Shown: positions 9,348-17,276, counted from the stretch's first letter. The stretch: DNA of 64,000 bases from Bacillota bacterium (GCA_009784185.1 WRCD01000003.1:62001-126000); one strand, 5' to 3'. Notes: generated by a model not told the origin, from the sequence alone. Made by a program: numbers and translations.

Positions 9348-9527
9348 CTAGTCTCTCCAGGGAACAGGGCAGCAGGCACCGTCACGCCCGTCTCTCAGCT
9401 CTGTAAAGCCGCCGTTTCCAACATTCCAGTTTTCATGGCAGCATCTGCAACACCAAGGCCTGCAGCAGTGCTGTCTGCAGCATGACCTGCAGCGGCAGCA
9501 GCCGCAGCCAAACAAGTTAAAAAACAT
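9348..9527 (-). CDS. Cysteine-rich micro-protein (59 aa, 14 Cys)
   Basis: A short ORF with an ATG at 9527 behind a TAGGAGA site at the right spacing and a terminator directly after its stop, so it has the layout of an independent gene. Fourteen of 59 residues are Cys, mostly in CC pairs within residues 8-30 (GCGCC, CRSCC, HCC, WCCRCC), with Arg and Trp between them; a CC pair recurs near the C-terminus (GACCPVPWRD). The middle (residues 31-50) has no Cys and is Asn/Gly rich. There is no signal peptide or long hydrophobic stretch. The opening MFFNLFG parallels MFDKLFG of the 73-residue protein at 1034-1255. I know no family for it. Metal storage, spore coat cross-linking or a secreted ribosomal peptide are possibilities only. 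Confidence 0.65.
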   Translation of the reverse strand: MFFNLFGCGCCRCRSCCRQHCCRPWCCRCCHENWNVGNGGFTELRDGRDGACCPVPWRD

Positions 9528-9577
9528 ACATTTTCTCCTAAAAACACACTTGCCGGGAGGTTACTTTCCCGACTAGT

Positions 9578-10120
9578 TCAGTTTATGCCGGAGTAAAAGA
9601 AAAAGCCTGCAATTTTGTGAATTCCCATAAGCACCAGCAGCAGCCCCGGCAGCCAAAAAACCTTTTTTATAAATTTGGTTAGTCCCCATTTGCCTGCAAC
9701 CAAGCCTATTATCATAAGCACAAATCCCGCAGCGGCAAAACAACCCGATACAAACCAGATACTTTGGTTCTCTAAAGATAATCCGAGTGCCGCGGCAGCA
9801 CCGTCAACCGACAGTGCCAGCGCTAAAAAAGTGGTCTCAACAAGACCGAACTGCGGCTTCTGCCCGCTGTCCGCATTTTTTAAACTGAACATATTGCGTA
9901 TGCCTATAATAATGAAAACCGCCCCGCTTATGAGCGCTTCTATCCCAAGTTGCAGCAGGCTGCCTATGTAACCTGCAAGCAGGCAGACGCCGAACGTAAT
10001 CAGCGCAATATAAGCTAAAACAAAAGCGCTTTGCCGCTTTTTAAGCCCCAGCATTACGCCTACAAACAGCGCATCCAGGCTAACCAGAATTGCCGTAACC
10101 GCCACAAACCACCAGTCCAT
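9578..10120 (-). CDS. MntP/YtaF-family membrane transporter (putative Mn2+ efflux)
   Basis: A 180-residue integral membrane protein with six predicted helices arranged as two repeats of three. Each repeat carries the family Asp in its first helix: SLDALFVG (D16) and SVDGAAAALG (D106). This is the MntP/DUF204 pattern; MntP exports manganese. The related sporulation protein YtaF belongs to the same superfamily and cannot be excluded. A hydrophilic loop around residues 82-95 separates the repeats. No manganese riboswitch (yybP-ykoY type) was recognised upstream. Confidence 0.8.
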   Translation of the reverse strand: MDWWFVAVTAILVSLDALFVGVMLGLKKRQSAFVLAYIALITFGVCLLAGYIGSLLQLGIEALISGAVFIIIGIRNMFSLKNADSGQKPQFGLVETTFLALALSVDGAAAALGLSLENQSIWFVSGCFAAAGFVLMIIGLVAGKWGLTKFIKKVFWLPGLLLVLMGIHKIAGFFFYSGIN

Positions 10121-10150
10121 ATGTAAACCCTCTTGCTAGCAGTGTATGTC

Positions 10151-10221
10151 AAGTAACAAGGAACAGTGAACAAGTAACAAATTGGAGCGAAGCGACCCGC
10201 AGTTGTTACCTGTTCCTTGTT
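10151..10221. repeat. Family B repeat, complete hairpin copy
   Basis: This copy is nearly symmetric: AACAAGGAACAG and GTAACAA on the left, the GGAGCGAAGCGACC core, then TTGTTACCTG and TTCCTTGTT on the right. It can fold into a hairpin with the core at the tip. Its right arm encodes the last residues and the stop codon of the membrane protein at 10206. The arms show 7-bp periodicity. Confidence 0.65.
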
Positions 10222-10772
10222 TTTTCTACAAAACTAAAGTGGTCGTTTTTAAGCTTTACGCTGACCGTTTGGTTAACCTCAAGCTTGCCTCTGTAAAACA
10301 GCTTTGCGGTATCCTGCTTTTCCTGCCCGCTTTTTGTATAAGTAATTTCGTAAAAATTAAAACCCAATATATTTAAAAACGGATTTATATAAAACAGCTT
10401 GTTTTTTACATAAACGATTCCAACAAAAATAATGATAAACACAAATACGCTAAACATACTTACCTTGGTAAGGTCAAAACTAAGTGCAAATAATATAAAG
10501 ATGCTAAAGTATCCTAAAAAATGCTGGTCGGTAATGTTTTTGCTGTCCGTAATTTTTATCTCGTCGGCTTTATCTTTGTTCCAAACAATATTCCACAACA
10601 ACCCAACCACCCCGCAAGCAATCAGCAATGCCAAAAACGCAAGCACGCAAAAATTGAGCACGCTTGGCTCCACATTTCCAAAAATCATGTCTACGGCAAA
10701 CTTAACCTGAATTAAAAAATACATTGGGATAAACGCACTGAAATACAAACTTATGTCTTTTAATATTTCCAT
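10206..10772 (-). CDS. Membrane protein of unknown function (188 aa)
   Basis: A 188-residue protein with about four predicted membrane helices (residues ~8-28, ~42-63, ~90-106, ~110-125) and a basic, beta-rich C-terminal domain of ~60 residues that should face the cytoplasm. No family was recognised. The last residues (KTRNR and stop) are encoded by the arm of a family B repeat, so the present C-terminus was probably set by repeat insertion. It is followed on the minus strand by the MntP-like gene. No ligand or catalytic residues are evident. Confidence 0.6.
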   Translation of the reverse strand: MEILKDISLYFSAFIPMYFLIQVKFAVDMIFGNVEPSVLNFCVLAFLALLIACGVVGLLWNIVWNKDKADEIKITDSKNITDQHFLGYFSIFILFALSFDLTKVSMFSVFVFIIIFVGIVYVKNKLFYINPFLNILGFNFYEITYTKSGQEKQDTAKLFYRGKLEVNQTVSVKLKNDHFSFVEKTRNR

Positions 10773-10802
10773 GAAAATATTATGGACTAATTAATAAATA
10801 AA

Positions 10803-10920
10803 AATTCCCCTCTATAAGAGGGGCGCGACGCGTAAGCAAACAGCGTGGGGCGCTGTTTGTGGCCCAAGCGGGCTAGGGCTGTGCCCGACGCCGGAGGCAA
10901 GCGAAGCAGACGGGGTGTGG
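10803..10920. repeat. Family A palindromic repeat (copy 1)
   Basis: It starts AATTCCCCTC, forms a short hairpin with GAGGGG, contains several inner hairpins and ends GACGGGGTGTGG directly against the stop codon of the SDR gene. Only the left boundary carries the AATTCCCC arm; other copies have GGGGAATT at the far end. Confidence 0.7.
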
Positions 10921-11778
10921 TTACGGCAAAATATCCTCTAAAACCTTTTTAATTTGTTCTTGTTCGGACTCTATAAAAAGCGCCTTGTGCAAGTTTTTGA
11001 ACTTTGGCCTGCCCCATACTCCTAAGCATCTTGGGCCAACCAGCTTATCATCCGGCACAGGTTTTATTGCTGCCAAAATGGCGGATAACGCCGCAGTTTC
11101 GGCAGTGTGAAAAAGCCGCTTACCAATTGCGTGCGACAGCTTGCTTTTCTTGCCCATAATATCGCTTGGCACACAGCCCGGGTGAGCAATTGCATATTGC
11201 ACATTTGGATAGTTTTTTAGGAATCCCTCTTTCATTGCAACCACCGCCAGGTTAAGCAACCGTTTGCTTCTGGAATAAGTCTTAATCGGCTTAATCAAAT
11301 TATCTCCCCTAACATCACTCCAATCTACTTTACCAAACTGATATGACAGTGAGCTTTGAAAAACAACCGTGCTGTTAGGATTTTTATTCAACAAGGGGGT
11401 TAGTTTGGCAGTAAGATATACCGTGCCGGTAAAGTTAACCGGATATGCCCATTTGTTGCTGATTACGCCTGCATTGTTTATCAGGTAATTGATACTCTTA
11501 TCTTTAACCGCATCAACAAACGCGTCTACAGAATCGTTGCTGCCCAAATCAATTTGGTAAATGCTGATTTTGCTCTCGTCGTAACCAAGAGACACCAACT
11601 CCGCCTTTGCGCCGTTACCTTCCTCCATTGTTATACTCGGCAGAACAACATTAGCCCCAAGCACTAAAAAACCGGCAGCTATCTGCTTACCTATTGCGCC
11701 GGACGCACCGGTAATTACAGCGGTCTTCCCGTCCAATCGTACAAATTTGCTTAAATATTTTACATTCTTTTTCTTCAT
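10921..11778 (-). CDS. Short-chain dehydrogenase/reductase
   Basis: A 285-residue NAD(P)-dependent oxidoreductase of the classical SDR type. The Rossmann motif TGASGAIG begins near residue 23, NNAG lies near residue 105, and the catalytic Ser (QSSLSYQ region), Tyr and Lys appear in order with YSRSK near residue 170. The C-terminal region (HPGCVPSDIMGK) matches SDRs resembling retinol dehydrogenase or protochlorophyllide reductase-like enzymes. The substrate is unknown. It lies 17 bp downstream of a small lipoprotein gene on the same strand and ends at a family A repeat. An AAGGAGAA ribosome binding site precedes the ATG. Confidence 0.88.
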   Translation of the reverse strand: MKKKNVKYLSKFVRLDGKTAVITGASGAIGKQIAAGFLVLGANVVLPSITMEEGNGAKAELVSLGYDESKISIYQIDLGSNDSVDAFVDAVKDKSINYLINNAGVISNKWAYPVNFTGTVYLTAKLTPLLNKNPNSTVVFQSSLSYQFGKVDWSDVRGDNLIKPIKTYSRSKRLLNLAVVAMKEGFLKNYPNVQYAIAHPGCVPSDIMGKKSKLSHAIGKRLFHTAETAALSAILAAIKPVPDDKLVGPRCLGVWGRPKFKNLHKALFIESEQEQIKKVLEDILP

Positions 11779-11795
11779 AAATTTTCTCCTTAATG

Positions 11796-12263
11796 CTATG
11801 GGGCTGACGGATTAACAGGATTTGCTCCGCCGCTAAAAGTCTTTGCCTTGTAATAGGCGGTGGGGCTTCCGTTACTGCCGCTAAGCAGCGTTATTATCTT
11901 TGTGTTTTTATCATAGATGATATAGTATTTTTTCCAGGCATCAACAAGCCCGAATAAATCTGTACCTTGTTTAGTTTTAAACTCAAAGTAGCCGCCGTGT
12001 TTACTGTCGTGTTTAATGCCTCCGTCTCTGTTTAAATTGCTGTCTGTAATCTGACCGCCGTTAAATCCGCTGTGCAGCGTAACTTTATTGCCTTTTACGG
12101 TAAAAATCATCACGTTTTCGGTAGACGCTATAAAACTGCCTTGCGAGTCACAAATAGCAAAGTCGCCGTCCGGAATCCCCAAGCGATTACTGCACGCCGA
12201 CATTGTAAGTACGGTAATTGCCATAAAGCACAAAACAAGTGAAACTGATAAAAATCTTTTCAT
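11796..12263 (-). CDS. Small lipoprotein of unknown function
   Basis: A 155-residue protein with an N-terminal lipoprotein signal: MKRF, a hydrophobic stretch and the lipobox MSAC with Cys at about residue 24. The mature part is beta-rich with repeated turns (NKVTLHSGFNGG, NTKIITLLSGSNG) and a C-terminal Ala/Pro/Ser tail. It looks like a small beta-barrel or lipocalin-like domain, but no family was recognised. The SDR gene follows 17 bp downstream, so the two are probably cotranscribed. The gene upstream, an MgtE-like protein, is divergent across 69 bp. Confidence 0.65.
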   Translation of the reverse strand: MKRFLSVSLVLCFMAITVLTMSACSNRLGIPDGDFAICDSQGSFIASTENVMIFTVKGNKVTLHSGFNGGQITDSNLNRDGGIKHDSKHGGYFEFKTKQGTDLFGLVDAWKKYYIIYDKNTKIITLLSGSNGSPTAYYKAKTFSGGANPVNPSAP

Positions 12264-12332
12264 GGTTAAACTCCAACGCGTGTATTATGCCCTATTGAGA
12301 ATTATTTTGTCAAACAAAGAAATAATAAAATC

Positions 12333-13004
12333 ATGGAAAACCATAACTTAGAACCAAGCCTTAAAGGCGAATGCACCCATTGCAAAAGCCTGGCCAAAGA
12401 CCTGAGCCCCGAGATGTACAAGGCTGCGGGCGTTGGCTACAGCAAAAAGACGGGAGACCGGCCTTATCTTAAAACATCCGTTTGGCGGCATACCGCTTCG
12501 CGCCTGCCATGGCTGATATTTTTAGTGTTTGCCGCACTTCTGGCGGGGCTATTGGTAACCTATTACGAACAGTCGTTTTTGCGCCTGCCTATTCTGGTTG
12601 CTTTTATCCCGATGCTTATGGGAATAGCCGGTGCGGGCGGAAGCCAATCTGCCACCGTAATTATCCGCAGTTTAGCTATTGGCGAGCTGACACTGAAAAA
12701 ATACTTTCTTGCCCTTTTAAAAGAGCTTTGGATTTCGCTCTTGTGCGGTGCGGCAATTGCCGTTGTAGGCTTTGCTTATATAATAATAACCGAACAGCTG
12801 CATTGGCAGCTTGGGCTGGTGCTGGGTCTTGGCCTGATGGCAACAATAGTTTTTGCAAAGCTATTAGGCATAACCTTGCCTATGCTTGCAAAGCTTGTGC
12901 GTATTGACCCCGCATTAATATCTTCTCCGCTGGTTACCATTATTGCGGATATATTCGGAATATTTATTTACTTTACCTTTGCCCAGGCAATTTTGGGGAT
13001 ATAG
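12333..13004 (+). CDS. Stand-alone MgtE-type divalent cation transporter membrane domain
   Basis: A 223-residue protein corresponding to the MgtE membrane domain (SLC41-like). The signature PMLMGIAGAGGSQSAT with RSLAIGEL lies around residues 87-112; about five helices follow. Full MgtE proteins of ~450 residues carry an N domain and paired CBS domains before the membrane part; here only ~45 hydrophilic residues precede it, including a CTHC pair. In MgtE the cytosolic domains gate the pore on Mg2+, so this form would lack that gate or use a partner. A separate CBS-pair protein is encoded at 41320-42042. Half-sized SLC41 domains usually work as dimers. No Shine-Dalgarno site is visible and AATAAT lies six bases before the ATG. 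Confidence 0.82.
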   Translation: MENHNLEPSLKGECTHCKSLAKDLSPEMYKAAGVGYSKKTGDRPYLKTSVWRHTASRLPWLIFLVFAALLAGLLVTYYEQSFLRLPILVAFIPMLMGIAGAGGSQSATVIIRSLAIGELTLKKYFLALLKELWISLLCGAAIAVVGFAYIIITEQLHWQLGLVLGLGLMATIVFAKLLGITLPMLAKLVRIDPALISSPLVTIIADIFGIFIYFTFAQAILGI

Positions 13005-13592
13005 TTATAAAATTGGTGTTGGAGTTGTCTTTCCGCTGCGCAACAGCCCGGGATGCAAATTCTGTCTTTGCTCCGGCTGAAGGGTATCTATGGTTTGTTG
13101 TACTGTAGACAATATAATCTTTCCATTTGGCAGCACCTTAACAAAGGTGCCGGGTTCAAAGGTGGCGCAAAAAACCTGTCCTTGGTCTCTGTATGGCTGC
13201 AATATGCCGGTTAATGAGTCTAACAGCCCTGCTTCAAACTCATTCATGTTGTTTTTGTCTCGCATACTTGACGACGAAACAAGTTTTACTTCTTTTATTA
13301 CAGCAGGAGCACCTCCTTTCTCTATATCAGTTAAAAGATTCTTCAACCCATCCATGTGCCTGTGTAAATAAAATGAGACAGAAAAAGGAGCTGCGTGAGA
13401 AACAAAACGGTGCAGCTTACCTGCAGCCTCTGCAACCACTACTGTGGCTATGCAACGGCTGAGGCCGTAAGTGCCCACAACGGTTTTGTCGTCAGAGGCA
13501 ATACCAAACTCGCCGGTTTCCACGTCTAAGAGCTTAGCAGAGCGGTAGTATTTATCTAAAATTCTTCTTTTCTTTTCTGCCCAGTCGTCCAT
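13005..13592 (-). CDS. Unknown protein, possible CheD-like fold
   Basis: A 195-residue soluble protein with no signal peptide. Residues ~38-75 (TYGLSRCIATVVVAEA, then RFVSHAAPFS) recall the active-site layout of CheD-type deamidases, in which GLGSC carries the Cys and a nearby AH carries the His; the spacing here is similar but the sequence is far from typical CheD. No chemotaxis genes are present. The C-terminal ~40 residues are Gln/Pro-rich. It is convergent with the MgtE-like gene: the two stops abut at 13004/13005. It lies 31 bp downstream of the transporter fusion gene and may be cotranscribed with it. Function unknown; the CheD idea is a weak inference. Confidence 0.5.
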   Translation of the reverse strand: MDDWAEKKRRILDKYYRSAKLLDVETGEFGIASDDKTVVGTYGLSRCIATVVVAEAAGKLHRFVSHAAPFSVSFYLHRHMDGLKNLLTDIEKGGAPAVIKEVKLVSSSSMRDKNNMNEFEAGLLDSLTGILQPYRDQGQVFCATFEPGTFVKVLPNGKIILSTVQQTIDTLQPEQRQNLHPGLLRSGKTTPTPIL

Positions 13593-13623
13593 TTTTACTT
13601 CCTTAGTTTTATTAATAGTCCGG

Positions 13624-16593
13624 CTACGAATATTCTCCTGTTTTCCTTTTCTGCAGTTCGCTCAAAAACTCTTGTCTGGTAAGTTTTACCAGTTTTGCAT
13701 CAAGCCCAAGATTCGTGTCCGTAATTTCAGCACCCGCCCAGTTTGGCAAAACAAAATTGTTTGATTCGTCCTGACTATAAAACTCAAACTCTGCCCGTAT
13801 AAGGCCCTTATATTGGTTTTTGTAAATCTTTATAGTTGTTCTCGGATAGCCGGCCACCCTGTAGCTTGTCCGCTTAATACTTGTTTTACAGTCAATAATG
13901 AGTTTTAAAAACTCTCGTCTGGAAATTGCGGCTTTAGTTTTTTCATATGTGCCATTCGGGTTTAAAACCTTTGTTTCCATTTCATATTTATTGTTTTTTC
14001 GTTGCACTCTTGTCTGGTTGTTTGGGTCGTTGCCTGTAAAAAACCGCTCATATGCTTTTCTGCTGCCCTTTTCCAGCTTAGGCATTTTCTTAACTAAAAA
14101 CTTGCGCTCAATTTCAACTATTGGTTTTAACCGCTTACCGCCTTCAATGCTCTTCAATATCCAGGTTACGCTTACAAGTTTGTTGTCCAGGTCATTGTAT
14201 TCGTTTTGCTGAGCTTCAACATAGCCTTTAAACACATCTGCTTTATCCGGATGTGTTTGCGCCAGTTCGCCTGCCCGTTTCTTTATTGATGCCATGGCAG
14301 AAGCGCTGTCCATGTTGTCGGAACCCTCACCAAAGTCCGTTTCAACAAGCTCTAAGCCCGCCTCGTCAAACAAAGCCCGCCAATCTTTTTCGGTTAAAAA
14401 CTCATATTTGGTTTTCACATCATCCCGAGTAAGGTCATCCGGCAGATAACTTTCATCAATTAAAATATATCCTCCCGGCCTTACGGTTGCCTTAAGTTTG
14501 TTTAAAGTTTCAAGCGGGCTGCCCAGCACATTGCCGGATGCTCCGAAAATTACAACGTCATAACCTTTTTCCGTTTTTACATACTGATTTATATCTCCCA
14601 CTTCAAAACGGCATGAATATCCAACTTTGTGTTCTCTCGCTTTGTGTTTAGCAAATTCAATAAATTCGGGGATAATATCCACACCCTTAACCTTTGCTTT
14701 CATGGCCTTGGCAAGTTTAACCGACACCGCGCCCTTGCCGCAGGCAAGGTCTAAAATTTTTGCCCCCTTACCTAAGTTGGCGTGTTTAGTAATTAATCCC
14801 GCCATAACGCTTGGGTCGCTGCCAAGCTCCCAGAAGTCTTGCAGCAGATACGGAATATGCGGCAATATTTCGGCAGAGTTTGCGGTAAGCGAAGTCAGCA
14901 GTTTTTCCTCAACTTTTTTCTCAACCGCCACTTTTTTAATTTTAGAGCGCTTGGTATCTATACCGATTAAAACCCGGTCTATATTAACAAGATGGTCGGA
15001 AATGCTCTTTAACGCTGTAATGGTTGCGTAAAAGAATTCGGCCGCCTCGCTTCTGCAATTTCCGTCTTGCAGCCGTTTTATGTGAGAATTAGTAATTTCA
15101 TCCTTCATGGAATCAATCTTTTCTTTCAGCTTGAGATTCTTGTTTTTTACTCTATAATAGTTGTTTAAAAGGTCAGAGTCCAATCCGGCTGTAAACATTG
15201 CCATAACCGCATTAAACATTTCGGCAACTTCCGCGCGTGACTCCTCCGAAAAGTCAACATTAACATCCTTCTTTTTTAAGGCATTGTCCAAGAGAATTAT
15301 TGCCTGGTCACCTATACGCTCCAGGTCGTTGAGCACGTGCTGAAGCCCGGCCGTCAGCTTCTGGTCTAATGCAGAAACAGAAGTGGCCCCTATTTTAATC
15401 AGATAATCCGAAATTGATTTCGACAAGGCATTTATTGCCTGCTCCTCTTTTTCAATCTTAATGTTCTGCGTCATGTCATTATTAACAACTGCGGAATAAG
15501 CAAGGACAATATTCTCTTTGGCTTTCTGCCCTATATAGTTAATGGCCTTAATGGCTTGAAGCATGGCAACCAGCGGGGTTTTAAGTAATTTCTCATCTGT
15601 ATATGAGGCAATTATGCTCTCTTCCGAATTAGGCTTGTCTTTTATTAAGAAACAGATAAATTTGTTAAACGGCTTAATAAACCAGATTAATATTGCTACC
15701 GAAATTACATTGTTTATCAGCGGGAACAACGCAATTTGCCATACAGGGCTTTTAATTACGCTGGCATAGGCCGGTATTATAATATCTTTCAGCGGCCAGA
15801 TAACTGCGGTAAACAAAACCGTACCAAACACGTTGTACATCAGGTGCGTAAGTGCAGCACGCTTTGCGTTGCGGTTGCCGCTGAGAGATGCTAAAAGCGC
15901 CGTAAAGCAGGTGCCCATTTCGGTACCCAGGGTAAGAAACATTGCGGTCTCAAAATTTATTATGCCGGTTGCAACCATGCTGATATAAATTGCCATAGAA
16001 GCGGTTGATGACTGGATTATTATTGTAAACAGTGTACCAAGCAATATCAACAACAGCGGAAACTGCACCACCTCAAACAGGCCGATAAAAAAGTTTCGGA
16101 GCACGTCATATTCACTAAACGCGCCGCTCATAAGATGAAGGCCTACAAAAAGTATACCCACGCTCAACAATATATCGGCCGCCAGTTTAACCTTGTCTTT
16201 CTTGGATATCATTTTTAAAACGACACCTACAAGAGCCAGCGCCATAAATACCCATTTCACTTTAAAAACCGATAACCCAACCATCAGGTTTGTAAGTGTT
16301 GTGCCGATATTAGCACCCATAATAATACTGGTGGCCTGAAACAATGACAAAATGCCAACGCCCACCATGCCTACTGTCATAACAGTAACTGCCGTAGACG
16401 ATTGGATTAATGCTGTAACTCCCGTACCAATACCCAGCCCGGAAAAACGGTTGTTGCCGATTTTCTTAAACATGGCGCGCATTTTATGTGTGGAGTTTTT
16501 ACGCAGGCTTGCAGACAGCATACTGATACCGGCAAGGAAGATACCTATACCGGTAAGAAGCGCAAGTATTGCATAAATTATATCCCAATTCAT
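13624..16593 (-). CDS. Na/phosphate cotransporter - PhoU - methyltransferase - CYTH fusion
   Basis: A 989-residue protein with four domains. Residues 1-320 are a Na/Pi-cotransporter (NptA/SLC34-like) with two inverted repeats, each with QSST (residues 64-67 and 194-197) and ANIGTT near 94. Residues ~345-545 are helical PhoU-type repeats, as in YjbB-like transporters. Residues ~565-815 are a class I SAM methyltransferase with motif I LDLACGKG (614-621), a GVDI acidic end of strand 2, and RPGGYILID. Residues ~825-985 are a CYTH domain beginning EIERKF (827-832), with the alternating charged strands of inorganic triphosphatases. The first two domains often occur together; the last two are an unusual addition. 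It is a single open frame without interruption. The combination suggests phosphate or polyphosphate homeostasis at the membrane. Confidence 0.88.
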   Translation of the reverse strand: MNWDIIYAILALLTGIGIFLAGISMLSASLRKNSTHKMRAMFKKIGNNRFSGLGIGTGVTALIQSSTAVTVMTVGMVGVGILSLFQATSIIMGANIGTTLTNLMVGLSVFKVKWVFMALALVGVVLKMISKKDKVKLAADILLSVGILFVGLHLMSGAFSEYDVLRNFFIGLFEVVQFPLLLILLGTLFTIIIQSSTASMAIYISMVATGIINFETAMFLTLGTEMGTCFTALLASLSGNRNAKRAALTHLMYNVFGTVLFTAVIWPLKDIIIPAYASVIKSPVWQIALFPLINNVISVAILIWFIKPFNKFICFLIKDKPNSEESIIASYTDEKLLKTPLVAMLQAIKAINYIGQKAKENIVLAYSAVVNNDMTQNIKIEKEEQAINALSKSISDYLIKIGATSVSALDQKLTAGLQHVLNDLERIGDQAIILLDNALKKKDVNVDFSEESRAEVAEMFNAVMAMFTAGLDSDLLNNYYRVKNKNLKLKEKIDSMKDEITNSHIKRLQDGNCRSEAAEFFYATITALKSISDHLVNIDRVLIGIDTKRSKIKKVAVEKKVEEKLLTSLTANSAEILPHIPYLLQDFWELGSDPSVMAGLITKHANLGKGAKILDLACGKGAVSVKLAKAMKAKVKGVDIIPEFIEFAKHKAREHKVGYSCRFEVGDINQYVKTEKGYDVVIFGASGNVLGSPLETLNKLKATVRPGGYILIDESYLPDDLTRDDVKTKYEFLTEKDWRALFDEAGLELVETDFGEGSDNMDSASAMASIKKRAGELAQTHPDKADVFKGYVEAQQNEYNDLDNKLVSVTWILKSIEGGKRLKPIVEIERKFLVKKMPKLEKGSRKAYERFFTGNDPNNQTRVQRKNNKYEMETKVLNPNGTYEKTKAAISRREFLKLIIDCKTSIKRTSYRVAGYPRTTIKIYKNQYKGLIRAEFEFYSQDESNNFVLPNWAGAEITDTNLGLDAKLVKLTRQEFLSELQKRKTGEYS

Positions 16594-16695
16594 AAGTTAT
16601 ATTATAACATAATATTACCCATTAGCAAAACAAAAAGGGCTTGGGGTCTTTACTGAATACTCCGGCTGCAATTTAATACATTTTTCATTTTTCTG

Positions 16696-16724
16696 TTGAC
16701 AAGGCTCAAGTTTAATGATATTAT
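16696..16724 (+). promoter_or_regulatory. Promoter of the tRNA operon
   Basis: TTGACA and TATTAT are separated by 17 bp, a strong housekeeping promoter about 100 bp before tRNA-Ala. The leader from 16740 holds an 11-nt copy of the tRNA-Ala 5' end (GGGGGCATAGC at 16743) followed by unrelated sequence. The rest of 16594-16695 shows nothing clear. Confidence 0.8.
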
Positions 16725-16825
16725 TAGCCTGTTATTCTCATGGGGGCATAGCGATTCGCCTGCGGCGAAAATCGTTTCCCCTCAAAAGCAGTTTGTTGCC
16801 AGCAAGCTGCAACCAACTTTTTCTC

Positions 16826-16902
16826 GGGGGCATAGCTCAGCTGGCTAGAGCGCCTGCCTTGCAAGCAGGAGGTCGTCGGTTCAATTCCGACTGTCTCCAC
16901 CA
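16826..16902 (+). tRNA. tRNA-Ala (UGC)
   Basis: A complete 77-nt cloverleaf. The acceptor stem GGGGGCA pairs with TGTCTCC (with G-U pairs), the D arm is GCTC/GAGC, the anticodon stem CCTGC/GCAGG encloses a loop with TGC, the T arm contains TTCAATT, and CCA is encoded. It is the first gene of the operon read from the promoter at 16696. Confidence 0.95.
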
Positions 16903-16967
16903 GATAATATAAGCTGCCGGTCGCAAGGCTGGCACTTATGTTAAAAATCCTTAACTTAATAATTTAC

Positions 16968-17007
16968 GGAAGTGTAGCTCAGCTGGTTAGAGCACCACCC
17001 TGATAAG
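16968..17007 (+). pseudogene. 5' half of a split tRNA-Ile (GAU), left attachment site
   Basis: Acceptor strand GGAAGTG, D arm and the 5' anticodon strand CCACC are followed by CTGATAA, after which the tRNA sequence stops and element DNA begins. The missing half, with the matching CACTTCC acceptor strand, lies at 29791-29828. Joining the halves at the shared CTGATAAG gives a perfect 77-nt tRNA-Ile. The gene was therefore cut in its anticodon loop by integration and is no longer functional. Confidence 0.9.
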
Positions 17008-17137
17008 TATATACTATAACATTCAAGTATTACTTAAAAGGGTATCCCAGAGTTCATTTTTACCACATTTTAGACCGATTTTAACTCTCGTGAAAAAATG
17101 TGTAATAAAAATGTGTAATGGTATGTTAAAATGGTGT

Positions 17138-17163
17138 AACTTTTCTAACTTTTGTAGCTTCTC
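17138..17163. repeat. Left arm-type site of the element
   Basis: CTAACTTTTGTAGCTTCTC here is matched in inverted orientation by GAGAAGTTACAAAAGTTA at 29645-29664 near the other end. AATGTGTAAT units are also present at both ends (17097, 17111 and 29613). This is the expected position for integrase arm binding sites; the role is inferred. Confidence 0.55.
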
Positions 17164-17199
17164 CAACATGACAGATGTAAAGTCATAAAAACATAACAT

Positions 17200-17276
17200 A
17201 GGACTGTAGCTCAGCTGGTTAGAGCACCACCCTGATAAGGTGGGGGTCGGTGGTTCGAGTCCACTCAGTCCTACCA
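17200..17276 (+). tRNA. tRNA-Ile (GAU) carried by the element
   Basis: A complete 77-nt tRNA: acceptor AGGACTG/CAGTCCT, D arm GCTC/GAGC, anticodon stem CCACC/GGTGG around CTGATAA (anticodon GAT), T arm with TTCGAGT, and encoded ACCA. It lies inside the element, 192 bp from the left junction. It matches the split host tRNA-Ile exactly in 63 consecutive nucleotides; only the five outer acceptor pairs differ, and all five are compensated. It also contains the CTGATAAG core. It likely replaces the host tRNA that the insertion destroyed, read from the host promoter at 16696. Confidence 0.95.
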
